Below are positions 26,489-35,797 of a DNA stretch of 64,000 nucleotides, in pieces. The notes beneath the pieces are model-generated. The model ran no database searches. It saw only the letters and a list, made by a program, of their open reading frames with translations, and had not been told where the DNA came from. How positions within the stretch are numbered: the first letter of the stretch is position 1; each line of letters opens with the position of its first letter. The stretch lies in assembly GCF_003966125.1 (NCBI RefSeq), contig NZ_RXMA01000003.1, positions 106,658 through 170,657 on the forward strand, in the 5' to 3' direction. Source of the stretch: Azospirillum griseum. GTDB lineage: Bacteria; Pseudomonadota; Alphaproteobacteria; Azospirillales; Azospirillaceae. The position numbers were made by a program, and so were the translations under genes.

Positions 26489-29400
26489 TCAGTTGGTTGC
26501 CGTGCTGGCCTTGGGCGACAGCACATAGTCGCCACCCTCGTCGTAACCGGCGGCTTTGATAACGCCGTATTGCGGGGTTTGCGGCACGTCACGGGTCACG
26601 TCCTCGCGCACCTGCTCGTACAGCTCGAACCCGCCGCTTTCGCGCGGCAGCGCGCGGATACGGGCCATCAGCGCGGTGGCGAAGGGCGAGTTTGTCTCAC
26701 CGTCGGCCACCGGCTCGTCCCCGCCCGACGACAGCGCCATCACCGACCGGCGTTGTCGCAGCTCCTCGCCCGTCTTGGCCCGGCTGGCCGCGTCGAGCTT
26801 CTGTTCCTTGGTGAAGGCCCCGGAGTAGCAGCTGTCCGACACCAGCATCACCTGTTTGGCGGGCATCCGGTTCAGGAAACGGGCGATGTCGTTGTTGGAC
26901 ACCCAATTGCGGGCGCTGGTGGTTTCCGCGTCCGATGGCAGCCAATAGCCGGTTCCGGTTTCGGCCAGCTCATAGCCGTGACCGGCGTAATAGACCATCA
27001 CCTGATCCTGTTCCGTCACCTCGCGCCCCAGCTTGCGCAGGGCGTCGGCGATCTGCGCCTTGGTCGGGTTGCGCAACACACGGGTTTCGTACCCCAACCG
27101 CTCGTTCAGCGCCCGGCCCACCTCCGCCACGTCCGCCGCCGGGGTCCCCAGCGCCGGAATCTCCGGGTTGCGGTAGGTGTCCACCGCGATCATCAGCGCT
27201 AGCTTGCGCCCGTCCGTCACCGCCGGTGGCGCAGCGGCGGCGGTGGCCGGGGCCTGCACGGCGATGCGGCGCTCCTTCGTCGCCCCGGTGTCGTCGGTGA
27301 CGGTCAGGACGGCTTCGGTCTGGCCGGGGGCGATGACCAGATTGGCACCGAAGCGCCCCTGCTCATCCACAAACACCCATTGGCCGTTGACGCGCGCCTC
27401 GGCCACCCGCTCGTTGCTGTCGATCAAGCCACGCACAACAGCGCGGGTGCGCCGCGCGCCCGCGTTGGCAAACTCCACGATGTTGGGCGGTGGCGTTCCG
27501 TCGTTGGCGCGGGACGGGAACAGATCGGCCGCACCGGGCTCCGCCGCCAACTGACGCAGCGCCCCGGCCAGCGACCGGGTCCGCTGCTCCCGCCGCACCC
27601 GCTGGTACATGGCGAGGTAGGTTTTGGTCGTCGCCGGATCATAACCCGCCTGCTTCAGCACGGATTTCACCTCGGCATAGGCCGCCCGCCCGCTGGTGGC
27701 GGTGGTTTGCAGCAAGCCACCAACCTGCTTGGCCACAGGGTCGGGGCTGTTGACCAGACCGGTGACAAGGGTGGCCACCGGCACGCTTTGGAACACCGCC
27801 TTTTGTTCGGTGATGCTCATGCCGCTGCTGGCAACCGATGCCACCGCCTGCGTGATCGAGCCGGTGGTCGCCGCCTGCGTCACCGTGCCCGCCGCCGCCT
27901 GCACCACCGGAGAGGTCAGAACCTGCGGGCCGGGTTGCGACAGGGTCGCCCCGGTGGTGTAGGCCACCGTGGCGCTGGAGGAGAACGACACGGTCTCACC
28001 GCTGGCCAACGCCACCACCGCCGGGGTTGGCGTGACCGGTGGAGATGTTGGCGTGGAGCCGGAGGAGGTTGACGAGGTCGCGCTGGTTCCCGACTGCGCG
28101 CTGGTGGACTGAGAGGATGTGGACGCCTCCGAGGTCGTGGATCCGGTGCTGGTCGTTCCTGCGGCGGCCGACGACGCGGCGGGCGCGGTTGCGCTTCCGC
28201 TGACGGCAGTGGCAGTGGCAGTGGCAGTGGCAGTCGGGGCGGCGCTTGCGGAACCGGTCGGTTTTTCCAGGGCCGTCAGGAAACTGCGCGGTTCCGCGCT
28301 CCGCGCCCCGGTTGCCCCCGACCCGGTGGGAACGGATGGGACCGCCGTCGGCGTCACCGGTGCCAGCGCAGGAGGCGACACGACAACCGGCACCACGCGG
28401 GACACGGTCTGCAGAACCGCATCAATGGTCTGTTCGGAGGTCTGCACGACGCTGGGCGGCAGCGGCGGAGAAACCACCGGTGGCGGAGAAACCGGAGGCG
28501 AAACCGGAGGCGAAACAGGTGGAGCAACCGGTGGAGACACCGGTGGAAGAACAGGCGGCGGCTCCGGCGGGGGCACAGGCGGAGAAACCGGAGGAGAGAC
28601 CGGGGGCGAAACGGGGGGCGAAACGGGGGGCGAAACCGGAGGAGACACCGGTGGAGAGACTGGTGGAGAGACCGGAGGGGATACCGGCGGAGACACCGGG
28701 GTCTCCGTCGTGGTCTCTGGTGTGGTGTCGGTCGTGGTGGTGCCTGGCTCCGCGTTGGCGGCGACAATCATGTTGCCGGTGGCCGTGACGGAGGCCGGGG
28801 GCAGTGTGGAAAACGTCCTTCCATAGATCGTCGCAGCGGCCAACCCGCCCAACTGTATGGCGGCCCGGTCCGCAGCGTAGATCAGCCAACGCCCACCCAC
28901 AGACAGGCTGGAAACCGTGCCGTTGTTGACGAAATTTTCGCTGGCCACCAAGGACAGATCATAGGGGCCAGTGACCGTGACCGATGCGGTTGGAGCCAAG
29001 GTGAGCGCCCCAATCGTGCGGATCGACGCGTTGCCCGCCGCCGACACCGCACCATTGATGTTCAAGCCCCCCACGCTGTCCGTCAGGGTAAGCGTTCCAC
29101 CGCTTTGGACATCACCCAACACCCCGATGCTGTTGCTGACTCCTGCAACACCGAGATTGATGCTGCCCGCCGTGGCGGTGGCGTTCAGGGTGCCGACATT
29201 GAGCAACCCCTGATTTCCCTGGATCGACCCGGTGCTGGAAGTCAACCCAAGCGTCGTTCCGTTGACTTCCAACCCGGAGGTTCCTCCCGCCGTGCCAATC
29301 GTCAACGTCCCGCTGTTGCGGTAGGTCAGGGTTCCAACCCGTCCGGCCAATTCCTCCACCGCGTTTGCGCTGTCGGTCAGGGTGAAGGTCGCGCTGCTGC

Positions 29401-32400
29401 CCAAAAGCTCCAGATCACCGGCGGTGATGCTGGCGGTTTGGCTGATCGTGCCGCTGTCTGCCCGCAACGACAGCAAGCCGCTCGCAGTGGACAGCCCGGT
29501 GTGGCTGCCGCCCGCGCCAATCGAATAGCCACGGGTGTTGCGGAAGATCAACTCCGCCACCGACCCCGTCAGCACATCAATCGTGTTGCTCCCGCTCAAG
29601 GAAAAATGCGCGTCCGACCCGGACAGCTCCAGGGTGCCCGCCGCAATTCCGCTGGTCTCCGTCACCGTTCCAGCATCGACGATCAGCACGGTGTTGCCGC
29701 CATGCGTGTCGATCCCCGTGGTCGATCCCGCCGTCCCGATGACAAAGCCACGCCGGTTGCGGAAGGTCAGCTCGGCAACATCCGCCGCGATGACATCAAC
29801 CGAATTGGCACCGTCCAGACTGGGATGTGCACCGGTTCCGGTCAGTTCCAGGGTGGAGGCGATGATCGCCTCCCCCTGCCAAATGCTGCCCGTGTCCGCC
29901 CCCAGAGAGGTCAACCCGCTGGTTGTGATCCCAGCCGTCGCCCCCACCGTCGAAACCCCAAAGCCCTGCGTGTTGTGAAAACGCACGGAGCCGGTGTTGG
30001 CCGCCAAGGTGGAAATGGTGTTGCTGCCCGTCAGGTCATAGGTCGCCCCCGCCCCAAGCAGTTCCAGCGAATCCGCTGTGATGCCAGCGCTCTGCGTCAC
30101 CGAGCCGGCGGTGTTGAGGGTCAGGCGGTTGGACCCGACCGACAAAGCGCCATTGATGGCGATGCCGCCGCTGCCGCTGGCCGCGTTCACCAGACGCAAG
30201 GGGCTGCCAAAGGTCAGGCTGCCGCCCACCGTGATCGCGCCGTAATCAGCCACGTCGCCAATCACGATTTCCGAAAAGCCGGTTTCAATGGCCGTCAGCG
30301 AGGTGCTCGACAGCGACAGCGTTCCCGCCCCGCCCGCCAGACCGACGGTGGTGGAGTGGGTTTCCGGCCGCAAGGTCAAGGTGCCAGTGCTTTTCAACTC
30401 CGGCTTGCCCGATTGGGCCAGATTCATGGTGTCTGCGGTCAGGGTGATGTTGGAACTGCTGCCGCCGGTCTGGCTGCCGACCCCAATCTTGACCGCGCCA
30501 TACAGGCCGATCCCAAGCGGATCGTCACCCGTTCCCGGTGTTCCAACAATGTTGATCGGCCCGCTGGCCGCTTCAATGAAGGGGCCGGTGCCCAGATTGA
30601 CCAGAGACACACCCGCCGTCCCGCTGGCCAAGGACCGCCCTGCCTTTCCGCTCAGGGTCAGGCCACCGTTCGCCCCACTGGCCCGGACTTTGACATTCCG
30701 ACCGATCGCCAGACCATAGGCGCTGTTGGCGTTGGCACCGCTGGCATCCCCATCGATCTGGATCGCCGTGGTGCCGGTTGCCGCCGATCGGATGGTCATC
30801 GCGGCGGTGTTGGCGTCCACACTGACACCCGCCACCGTTCCAGTGGTCGCAACCGCCGTGCCCTTGATCCGGATCGTCCCGGTTCCGGCGTCCATCGACA
30901 GGCCGTTGACCATCGAGACACCATGGCCACCATCGGCGTCCTTGCCCTGGCCGATGATGCTGATGTTACCCCCTCCCGACAGCACCGACCCACCTGAAAT
31001 CCGCACACCATACGCGCGGGTGGCGCTGCCCTTGGCCGCTGTGCTGGACGGATCGGAGCCACCGCCCATGATGATCGCACCACCCTGGCTGCTGATGCTC
31101 GCGCTGCTGATGGCGATGGCGCCGCCATTGGCACCGTCACGGTCGGCGTTCAGCGTGATGGCCTGGCCGTAGCTGGTGAGGCTTGCGGCTTCCTGGATGG
31201 AGATGTCGCCACCGGCCCGCAACGCGATGGATCCAACCTCCGACCCCGATCCGGTTCCCAACGACGACGACACGGTGATGTTGCCACCGGTGGCCAAAAC
31301 CAAGGGGTCCTTGAAGGTTGCCGAATCAACGGTGATGTCCCCGGTTCCATCCGACCGGCCAATGGTGATGGATGAGAAGCCGTCTTGGAACGCGCCCAAC
31401 TCGGTGCCGGTCAGCACCAGACCGGAGGTTCCGGAGCCGACGTTGATCTCCTTGGACAGGGTGGCAGGACGCAGGGTCAGCGCCCCGCTGCTGCGCACCG
31501 TGCCAATGCCGCCGGACGTCTGGAGACTGTCGAGGGTGAACGTGATGTCCCCGGCGGCCGATGCACCGCCGATGGTGTTGTTGGCATCCCCGGCGGTCAT
31601 GGCAAAGGAGTTGACCGTGTCCGGGGTGGACGCTGTGATGTGGATGGGAGCGCTGCCATAGGACGACAGTTTGGCCGCCCCCTCCAACCGCAGCCCTTCG
31701 TTCAACGATCCGGCGCTGCCACCCACCGCGTTCAGCGTCAGCGCGCCGGTGGTGGAGCGCACCTCAGCACCGCCGTTGATGTGGATGCCGTGATTGGCAC
31801 CGCCGGAACTGCCCGTTCCGGTTCCTCCGGTGCCGTTGATCGTCAAAACCCCGGAATCGGCGCGCACAACAGCCCCACCGAGCACGTGCACGCCGTTGTT
31901 GCTGCCGCTGCTGCTGCGGTCGGCGGTGCCGGAGCCACCCGTGCCGGTCAAGGTGAGCGCGCCGGAGCCGGTTGTGATTGCGGCACCGTTGTTCACCCGG
32001 ATGCCGGTGTTGGATCCGTCGTTTGCGGTTCCACCCTGCCCAACGATGGTGATGTTGCCCGATGTGGTGGTGATCGACCCACCATCGACGCTGACGCCGT
32101 AATTGCTGCCGTTGCTGTAGGTGCCTCCCTCTCCCCGGATCGAGATGTTGCCCGTTCCGGTGGTAAGGTTGGCATTGGTCATCAGAACGCCGACCTTGCT
32201 GGAGCTGTTATCCCCCTTGGCCGCCGTGGTCGCCGGATTGGCACCACCACCTATGGTCAGGTTGCCGTTGTTGGTGTTGATCGAGACCGACGACTGAATT
32301 TCGACAGCGCCCGTTGCATCAGAATCGGAGTTGGCGTTCAACACAAGGTGCAACTTGTTTGATCCCGACGCCGTGATGCTGGCCCCCAGAAAAAGATCGG

Positions 32401-34036
32401 CGGCAGACCGCAAGGTCAGGGTGCGATCCGACGTGAGCGTCATCGCCATCGCGGTGTCGACAATCAGATTGCCAACCTGCGTCCCGGTGCTGCCGGTGGT
32501 GACGGTCACGTCGTTGCCGTTTTGCAGCGCCGTGACAATGGACGCAGCGTCCACCTGCTGCGCGTCGGTCGCCGGATCGAACGTTCCCCCGGCGCTGAGG
32601 TCATAGCCGGTGCTGGTGATGGTGGCGTTGCGGGGATCCAACAACCAATGACCGGCCAGCCCGCCGGTGCGGGAACTGGCATCCACGACACCCCGCGCGT
32701 GTAAGGTCAGTTTGCCGGAGGTTTCAACAAAACCGCCATCCCCACCTGCCCCCCCTCCCCTGGCGCTGATGGTTCCGTCAAAGCGCGTGGCTTCGTCCGA
32801 CCACAGCACCACCTTGCCGCCCTTGCCCTGCGCCGTGGCGTCCGCCGTGATGACCGCCCCGGCCTCCACCGTCAGGTTGCGGGCGGGAGGAACCGGTTTG
32901 CGGGCCGGGCGGATGTTGTAGAGGGCGTAGGTGGTGAAATCGGCGTGCCCCCCCTGCACGTCGCCACCGATCAGCACCTCTCCACCGCCCGCCACACCGC
33001 TGGCGTTCACCCGCGCGCTGGCCCCCAACTCCACCCGCTCGCCGCTGACGGTGACGCTGCCGCCCGTTCGGTCCGCGACCACCCCGGACGCGTCGAGCGT
33101 GCCGGTGACGCGCACCGTCCCAGCCTCCGGATCCCCGCTCAGGATGATCTCGCCGTCGCGCTCCTCAACGCTGCGGGCCTGGATGCGGCCGGACATGTTG
33201 ACAACGCTGTCCACCAGCCCCTTGGCGGCGGCGGCGGACATCCGCACCCGCCCGCCATCGGCGAAAATCTGGCCGTCGTTGCGGACCAGCGCATCGACCG
33301 GCTTGCCGTCGGCCCCGATGGGGCGGGCGTCGGTCTTGGCATCCATCGCCAGATTGATCTTTTGATCGCCGAACAGATCGACGACGAAGCGTCGGCCAGA
33401 CGCGAGCGCCACCTCGCCCAGCCGCGCGTCGATGGTCCCACGGTTGGCCACACCGGGGGCGACGAAGGCGGCCAGCCCGGCCTGCGCCACGGTGATGACG
33501 CCCTCATTCTCCACCGTCGCGGTGGAGCCGGACTTCCCCTCGAACTGATAACGGCCCGCCAGGAAATCATCGTTGCGGATGTCGTGGGTGGTGGCGATCA
33601 GGCCACCAACATCGACCTGGGCGTTGCGGCCGAACAGGATGCCGTTGGGGTTGACCAACCAGACCTGACCATTGGCCGAAAGCCGCCCCATGATGGCCGA
33701 GGGATCCGGCCCGACCACGCGGTTGAGGGTGATGGATTGCGGGTCCGGTTGCACGAAACGGGTGTGTTCCCCCTCCTTCACACCAAAGCGCTGCCAGTCG
33801 ATCACCGCCTTTGGTGTGGTCTGCACGATGTCGAGTTGCCCCGGCCCGCCGGGCCGGATCGCCACAGCCCCCGCCGTCACCGCCCCGCCTTCCGGGTTGG
33901 CGAAGGCGGTTCCGGGCAAAAGCGTCGCCGCCAGAATCACCACCCCCGTCCGCCCGGCCAGCGCCGACGCCCCACGCAAACGCGCGGACACGGGTGGCGG
34001 CGCAAAATGGCGGAACCGGTGTGACGACGTCCTCAT
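26489..34036 (-). CDS. Giant two-partner-secretion exoprotein (TpsA type) ending in a caspase domain
   Basis: 2515 residues. A long signal peptide (1-47, ending TAFA) is followed by a filamentous-haemagglutinin N-terminal secretion domain (about 48-300; VRPGG-like start, AVIDWQRFGV, VNPNGILFGRNAQVDVGGLI) recognised by the TpsB POTRA domain. Residues about 300-1740 are repetitive Gly/Thr/Ser-rich beta-helix. Then a PPVS-repeat stalk (about 1777-1860), a Ser/Thr/Ala linker, an Ig-like beta domain (about 2180-2270) and a C-terminal peptidase C14 caspase domain (about 2277-2510) with His2353 in YYAGHGYE and Cys2403 in SDSCYSGAF, both catalytic residues present. Last gene of a four-gene operon, 18 bp after the TpsB gene. 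The protein is expected at the cell surface or released. A caspase fused to a TpsA passenger is unusual; the substrate is unknown. Confidence 0.94.
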   Translation of the reverse strand: MRTSSHRFRHFAPPPVSARLRGASALAGRTGVVILAATLLPGTAFANPEGGAVTAGAVAIRPGGPGQLDIVQTTPKAVIDWQRFGVKEGEHTRFVQPDPQSITLNRVVGPDPSAIMGRLSANGQVWLVNPNGILFGRNAQVDVGGLIATTHDIRNDDFLAGRYQFEGKSGSTATVENEGVITVAQAGLAAFVAPGVANRGTIDARLGEVALASGRRFVVDLFGDQKINLAMDAKTDARPIGADGKPVDALVRNDGQIFADGGRVRMSAAAAKGLVDSVVNMSGRIQARSVEERDGEIILSGDPEAGTVRVTGTLDASGVVADRTGGSVTVSGERVELGASARVNASGVAGGGEVLIGGDVQGGHADFTTYALYNIRPARKPVPPARNLTVEAGAVITADATAQGKGGKVVLWSDEATRFDGTISARGGGAGGDGGFVETSGKLTLHARGVVDASSRTGGLAGHWLLDPRNATITSTGYDLSAGGTFDPATDAQQVDAASIVTALQNGNDVTVTTGSTGTQVGNLIVDTAMAMTLTSDRTLTLRSAADLFLGASITASGSNKLHLVLNANSDSDATGAVEIQSSVSINTNNGNLTIGGGANPATTAAKGDNSSSKVGVLMTNANLTTGTGNISIRGEGGTYSNGSNYGVSVDGGSITTTSGNITIVGQGGTANDGSNTGIRVNNGAAITTGSGALTLTGTGGSGTADRSSSGSNNGVHVLGGAVVRADSGVLTINGTGGTGTGSSGGANHGIHINGGAEVRSTTGALTLNAVGGSAGSLNEGLRLEGAAKLSSYGSAPIHITASTPDTVNSFAMTAGDANNTIGGASAAGDITFTLDSLQTSGGIGTVRSSGALTLRPATLSKEINVGSGTSGLVLTGTELGAFQDGFSSITIGRSDGTGDITVDSATFKDPLVLATGGNITVSSSLGTGSGSEVGSIALRAGGDISIQEAASLTSYGQAITLNADRDGANGGAIAISSASISSQGGAIIMGGGSDPSSTAAKGSATRAYGVRISGGSVLSGGGNISIIGQGKDADGGHGVSMVNGLSMDAGTGTIRIKGTAVATTGTVAGVSVDANTAAMTIRSAATGTTAIQIDGDASGANANSAYGLAIGRNVKVRASGANGGLTLSGKAGRSLASGTAGVSLVNLGTGPFIEAASGPINIVGTPGTGDDPLGIGLYGAVKIGVGSQTGGSSSNITLTADTMNLAQSGKPELKSTGTLTLRPETHSTTVGLAGGAGTLSLSSTSLTAIETGFSEIVIGDVADYGAITVGGSLTFGSPLRLVNAASGSGGIAINGALSVGSNRLTLNTAGSVTQSAGITADSLELLGAGATYDLTGSNTISTLAANTGSVRFHNTQGFGVSTVGATAGITTSGLTSLGADTGSIWQGEAIIASTLELTGTGAHPSLDGANSVDVIAADVAELTFRNRRGFVIGTAGSTTGIDTHGGNTVLIVDAGTVTETSGIAAGTLELSGSDAHFSLSGSNTIDVLTGSVAELIFRNTRGYSIGAGGSHTGLSTASGLLSLRADSGTISQTASITAGDLELLGSSATFTLTDSANAVEELAGRVGTLTYRNSGTLTIGTAGGTSGLEVNGTTLGLTSSTGSIQGNQGLLNVGTLNATATAGSINLGVAGVSNSIGVLGDVQSGGTLTLTDSVGGLNINGAVSAAGNASIRTIGALTLAPTASVTVTGPYDLSLVASENFVNNGTVSSLSVGGRWLIYAADRAAIQLGGLAAATIYGRTFSTLPPASVTATGNMIVAANAEPGTTTTDTTPETTTETPVSPPVSPPVSPPVSPPVSPPVSPPVSPPVSPPVSPPVSPPVPPPEPPPVLPPVSPPVAPPVSPPVSPPVSPPPVVSPPLPPSVVQTSEQTIDAVLQTVSRVVPVVVSPPALAPVTPTAVPSVPTGSGATGARSAEPRSFLTALEKPTGSASAAPTATATATATAVSGSATAPAASSAAAGTTSTGSTTSEASTSSQSTSAQSGTSATSSTSSGSTPTSPPVTPTPAVVALASGETVSFSSSATVAYTTGATLSQPGPQVLTSPVVQAAAGTVTQAATTGSITQAVASVASSGMSITEQKAVFQSVPVATLVTGLVNSPDPVAKQVGGLLQTTATSGRAAYAEVKSVLKQAGYDPATTKTYLAMYQRVRREQRTRSLAGALRQLAAEPGAADLFPSRANDGTPPPNIVEFANAGARRTRAVVRGLIDSNERVAEARVNGQWVFVDEQGRFGANLVIAPGQTEAVLTVTDDTGATKERRIAVQAPATAAAAPPAVTDGRKLALMIAVDTYRNPEIPALGTPAADVAEVGRALNERLGYETRVLRNPTKAQIADALRKLGREVTEQDQVMVYYAGHGYELAETGTGYWLPSDAETTSARNWVSNNDIARFLNRMPAKQVMLVSDSCYSGAFTKEQKLDAASRAKTGEELRQRRSVMALSSGGDEPVADGETNSPFATALMARIRALPRESGGFELYEQVREDVTRDVPQTPQYGVIKAAGYDEGGDYVLSPKASTATN
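28205..28234. repeat. Hexanucleotide microsatellite GGCAGT x5
   Basis: Five perfect tandem copies of GGCAGT inside the exoprotein gene, encoding an alternating Thr-Ala stretch in the linker. Gain or loss of units keeps the frame, so linker length could vary between strains. Confidence 0.9.
28455..28703. repeat. 12-bp minisatellite encoding a PPVS-repeat stalk
   Basis: About twenty degenerate 12-bp units (plus-strand form GGAGGCGAAACC and variants) encode repeated PPVS with occasional PPVA, PPVL and PPEP. This polyproline-like rod separates the beta-helix from the caspase part of the exoprotein. The units are in frame, so length change is tolerated. Confidence 0.9.
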
Positions 34037-34054
34037 CCGACAATACCCGTGTGC

Positions 34055-35794
34055 TCAAAACCGCGTGGACAGCGTGAAAAAGACCCGCGCGCCCCGGTCC
34101 AACGTGCTGGTGGGAACGGCGATGAACGGTTTGGCAAGTTCGAGGCTGGCGTCAATGTGTTGAAAAAGTCCAAATCGCACCCCCACACCCGCCGACGCCA
34201 GAGAACGACGGCCATGGCGCGATCCGCTTTCGTAATTCCACACCGCCCCGTAATCGCCAAAGCCATAAATCATCGCATAATCCGGCCCGCCCGACGAGAC
34301 CTCCAGAATGCGTTGAAGCTCCGCACGCAATGAAAAACCGCTGTCTCCGCTGATTTCAGACGAGTCGAACGCCCGGCCATAGGCCTTGCCGCCAACGCCG
34401 AATTCCTCCGACGACAACAATTCGTCGGGGCTGTATTGCGCCTCGCCCGCAAGCACCAGGATGTGCGCGTCGCCCAGCTTCTGATTGCGTTGGGCGGTCA
34501 GGTTGGCCTTGCGGAAATCGCTGCGCCCGCCCGACCGGGTCAGCCCCGCCGATCCGCTGCGGGTGGAATGCAGGATGTCCAGCCCCTTGGACAGTTGCAG
34601 CGAAACGACGTTGGTGCCATCCCAGGAATCGGACACATCATAGGACAGGTCTGCCGATACGATGCGCAACCGGTCTTCCGACAACAGGTTGCTGAGCGCG
34701 GTGGTCCGACTGTTGCGATAGGTGACGCTCACCTCCCCGCGCAACGTTTCCGCCCGGCTGCGCAGAAAGGGATGGGACAGACCGACGCGGACGGACGAGG
34801 TCAGGCTGTCCAGTTCCAACGGACGCACGCTGTCGCCGGGCCGCGACCAGGACCGGCGGACGCCATAGCTCAGCGTCGTCCCCTCGGCATCGATCGGCAC
34901 CGACTGCCCCAGGTCGAGGTAGCGCAGCTCGCGCCATTGCTGCGTCCCGATGGCCTGGAGCGTGGTGCGTTCGAACAGCCCGGTCTGATCCTCGACGTTC
35001 ACCGTTGCCGTCGCCTGGATCGGCCCGACGGAGCGGGTGCCACGGTTGTCGAGCGTCAACGATCCATCGACGGGCGTGCGCTCCAGCGTCATCGTCAGTT
35101 GCGAAGCACCGGGCGTGTCGGGGGAGGCCTCCAACACCGTTTTCACCGCCACGCCGGGCAGGTCATCGGCCAACAGGACGTAACGCTCCATGTCGGCCAT
35201 GCGCAGCGGACGGGATTGCGTGATCTTGTCACCCATCCGCCGCAGCAGGCCCAAACGGTCGGTGGCGTCGCCCTGGATCACCACCGCGTTGACATAGCCC
35301 TCGACCACCTCCAGCCGCACCACGCCGTTGCGGATGCGCTGGGCCGGAACGATGGCCTGCGACAGCACATAGCCGTCGCTGCGGTACTTGCCGGTGATGG
35401 CGTCGCGCACGGCGTAGAGATCGGCCAGCGTCACCGGGCGGTTCAGCAGATCGCGCCACAGGGGCGACAGCGCGTCGGCGTCATACACGCTGTTGCCGCT
35501 GATCTGCAGATCCGTCAGCGTCAGCTTGACCCGTTCGGCGTCCTTGGGCGGCGGGGCCTTTTCCGGGGCCGGCATCTCGATCTCGGGCAGCGATTGCGGC
35601 GTGACCGGACGGTCGAAGCGCTGCTCCAACCGGTTGGGGTCGAGCGAGGGCGGCAACGACACCGGCGGCACGCTTTGCGCCAACGCCGCCGGAGCGCTCA
35701 GCGCCACGCACAGCACCCCGCCGCGCAGCAGGGTGGCGAGAGAGCGACGGCGCGGGCAACGGGGCGGATGGTGGAACAGGCGGGGGGAACGCAT
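34055..35794 (-). CDS. TpsB outer-membrane transporter (ShlB/FhaC/HecB family)
   Basis: 579 residues, the translocator partner of the exoprotein gene downstream. Signal peptide (1-39, ALAQ), a proline-rich linker, POTRA domain (about 90-170; VKLTLTDLQISGNSVYD, GYVLSQAIVPAQ, VVRLEVVEGYV), and a 16-stranded barrel to the C-terminus that ends in Phe as outer-membrane proteins do. LTLDNRGTRSVG starts the barrel. ATG 35794 lies 3 bp after the cyclase stop and the exoprotein starts 18 bp after this gene, so the pair is cotranscribed and cognate. Expected to thread the exoprotein through the outer membrane after Sec export. Confidence 0.96.
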   Translation of the reverse strand: MRSPRLFHHPPRCPRRRSLATLLRGGVLCVALSAPAALAQSVPPVSLPPSLDPNRLEQRFDRPVTPQSLPEIEMPAPEKAPPPKDAERVKLTLTDLQISGNSVYDADALSPLWRDLLNRPVTLADLYAVRDAITGKYRSDGYVLSQAIVPAQRIRNGVVRLEVVEGYVNAVVIQGDATDRLGLLRRMGDKITQSRPLRMADMERYVLLADDLPGVAVKTVLEASPDTPGASQLTMTLERTPVDGSLTLDNRGTRSVGPIQATATVNVEDQTGLFERTTLQAIGTQQWRELRYLDLGQSVPIDAEGTTLSYGVRRSWSRPGDSVRPLELDSLTSSVRVGLSHPFLRSRAETLRGEVSVTYRNSRTTALSNLLSEDRLRIVSADLSYDVSDSWDGTNVVSLQLSKGLDILHSTRSGSAGLTRSGGRSDFRKANLTAQRNQKLGDAHILVLAGEAQYSPDELLSSEEFGVGGKAYGRAFDSSEISGDSGFSLRAELQRILEVSSGGPDYAMIYGFGDYGAVWNYESGSRHGRRSLASAGVGVRFGLFQHIDASLELAKPFIAVPTSTLDRGARVFFTLSTRF

Positions 35795-35797
35795 CGC

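Noticed and set aside
28455..28703. 12-bp repeats considered as a CRISPR or regulatory array
   Set aside because: Contiguous degenerate coding repeats for PPVS; no spacers.
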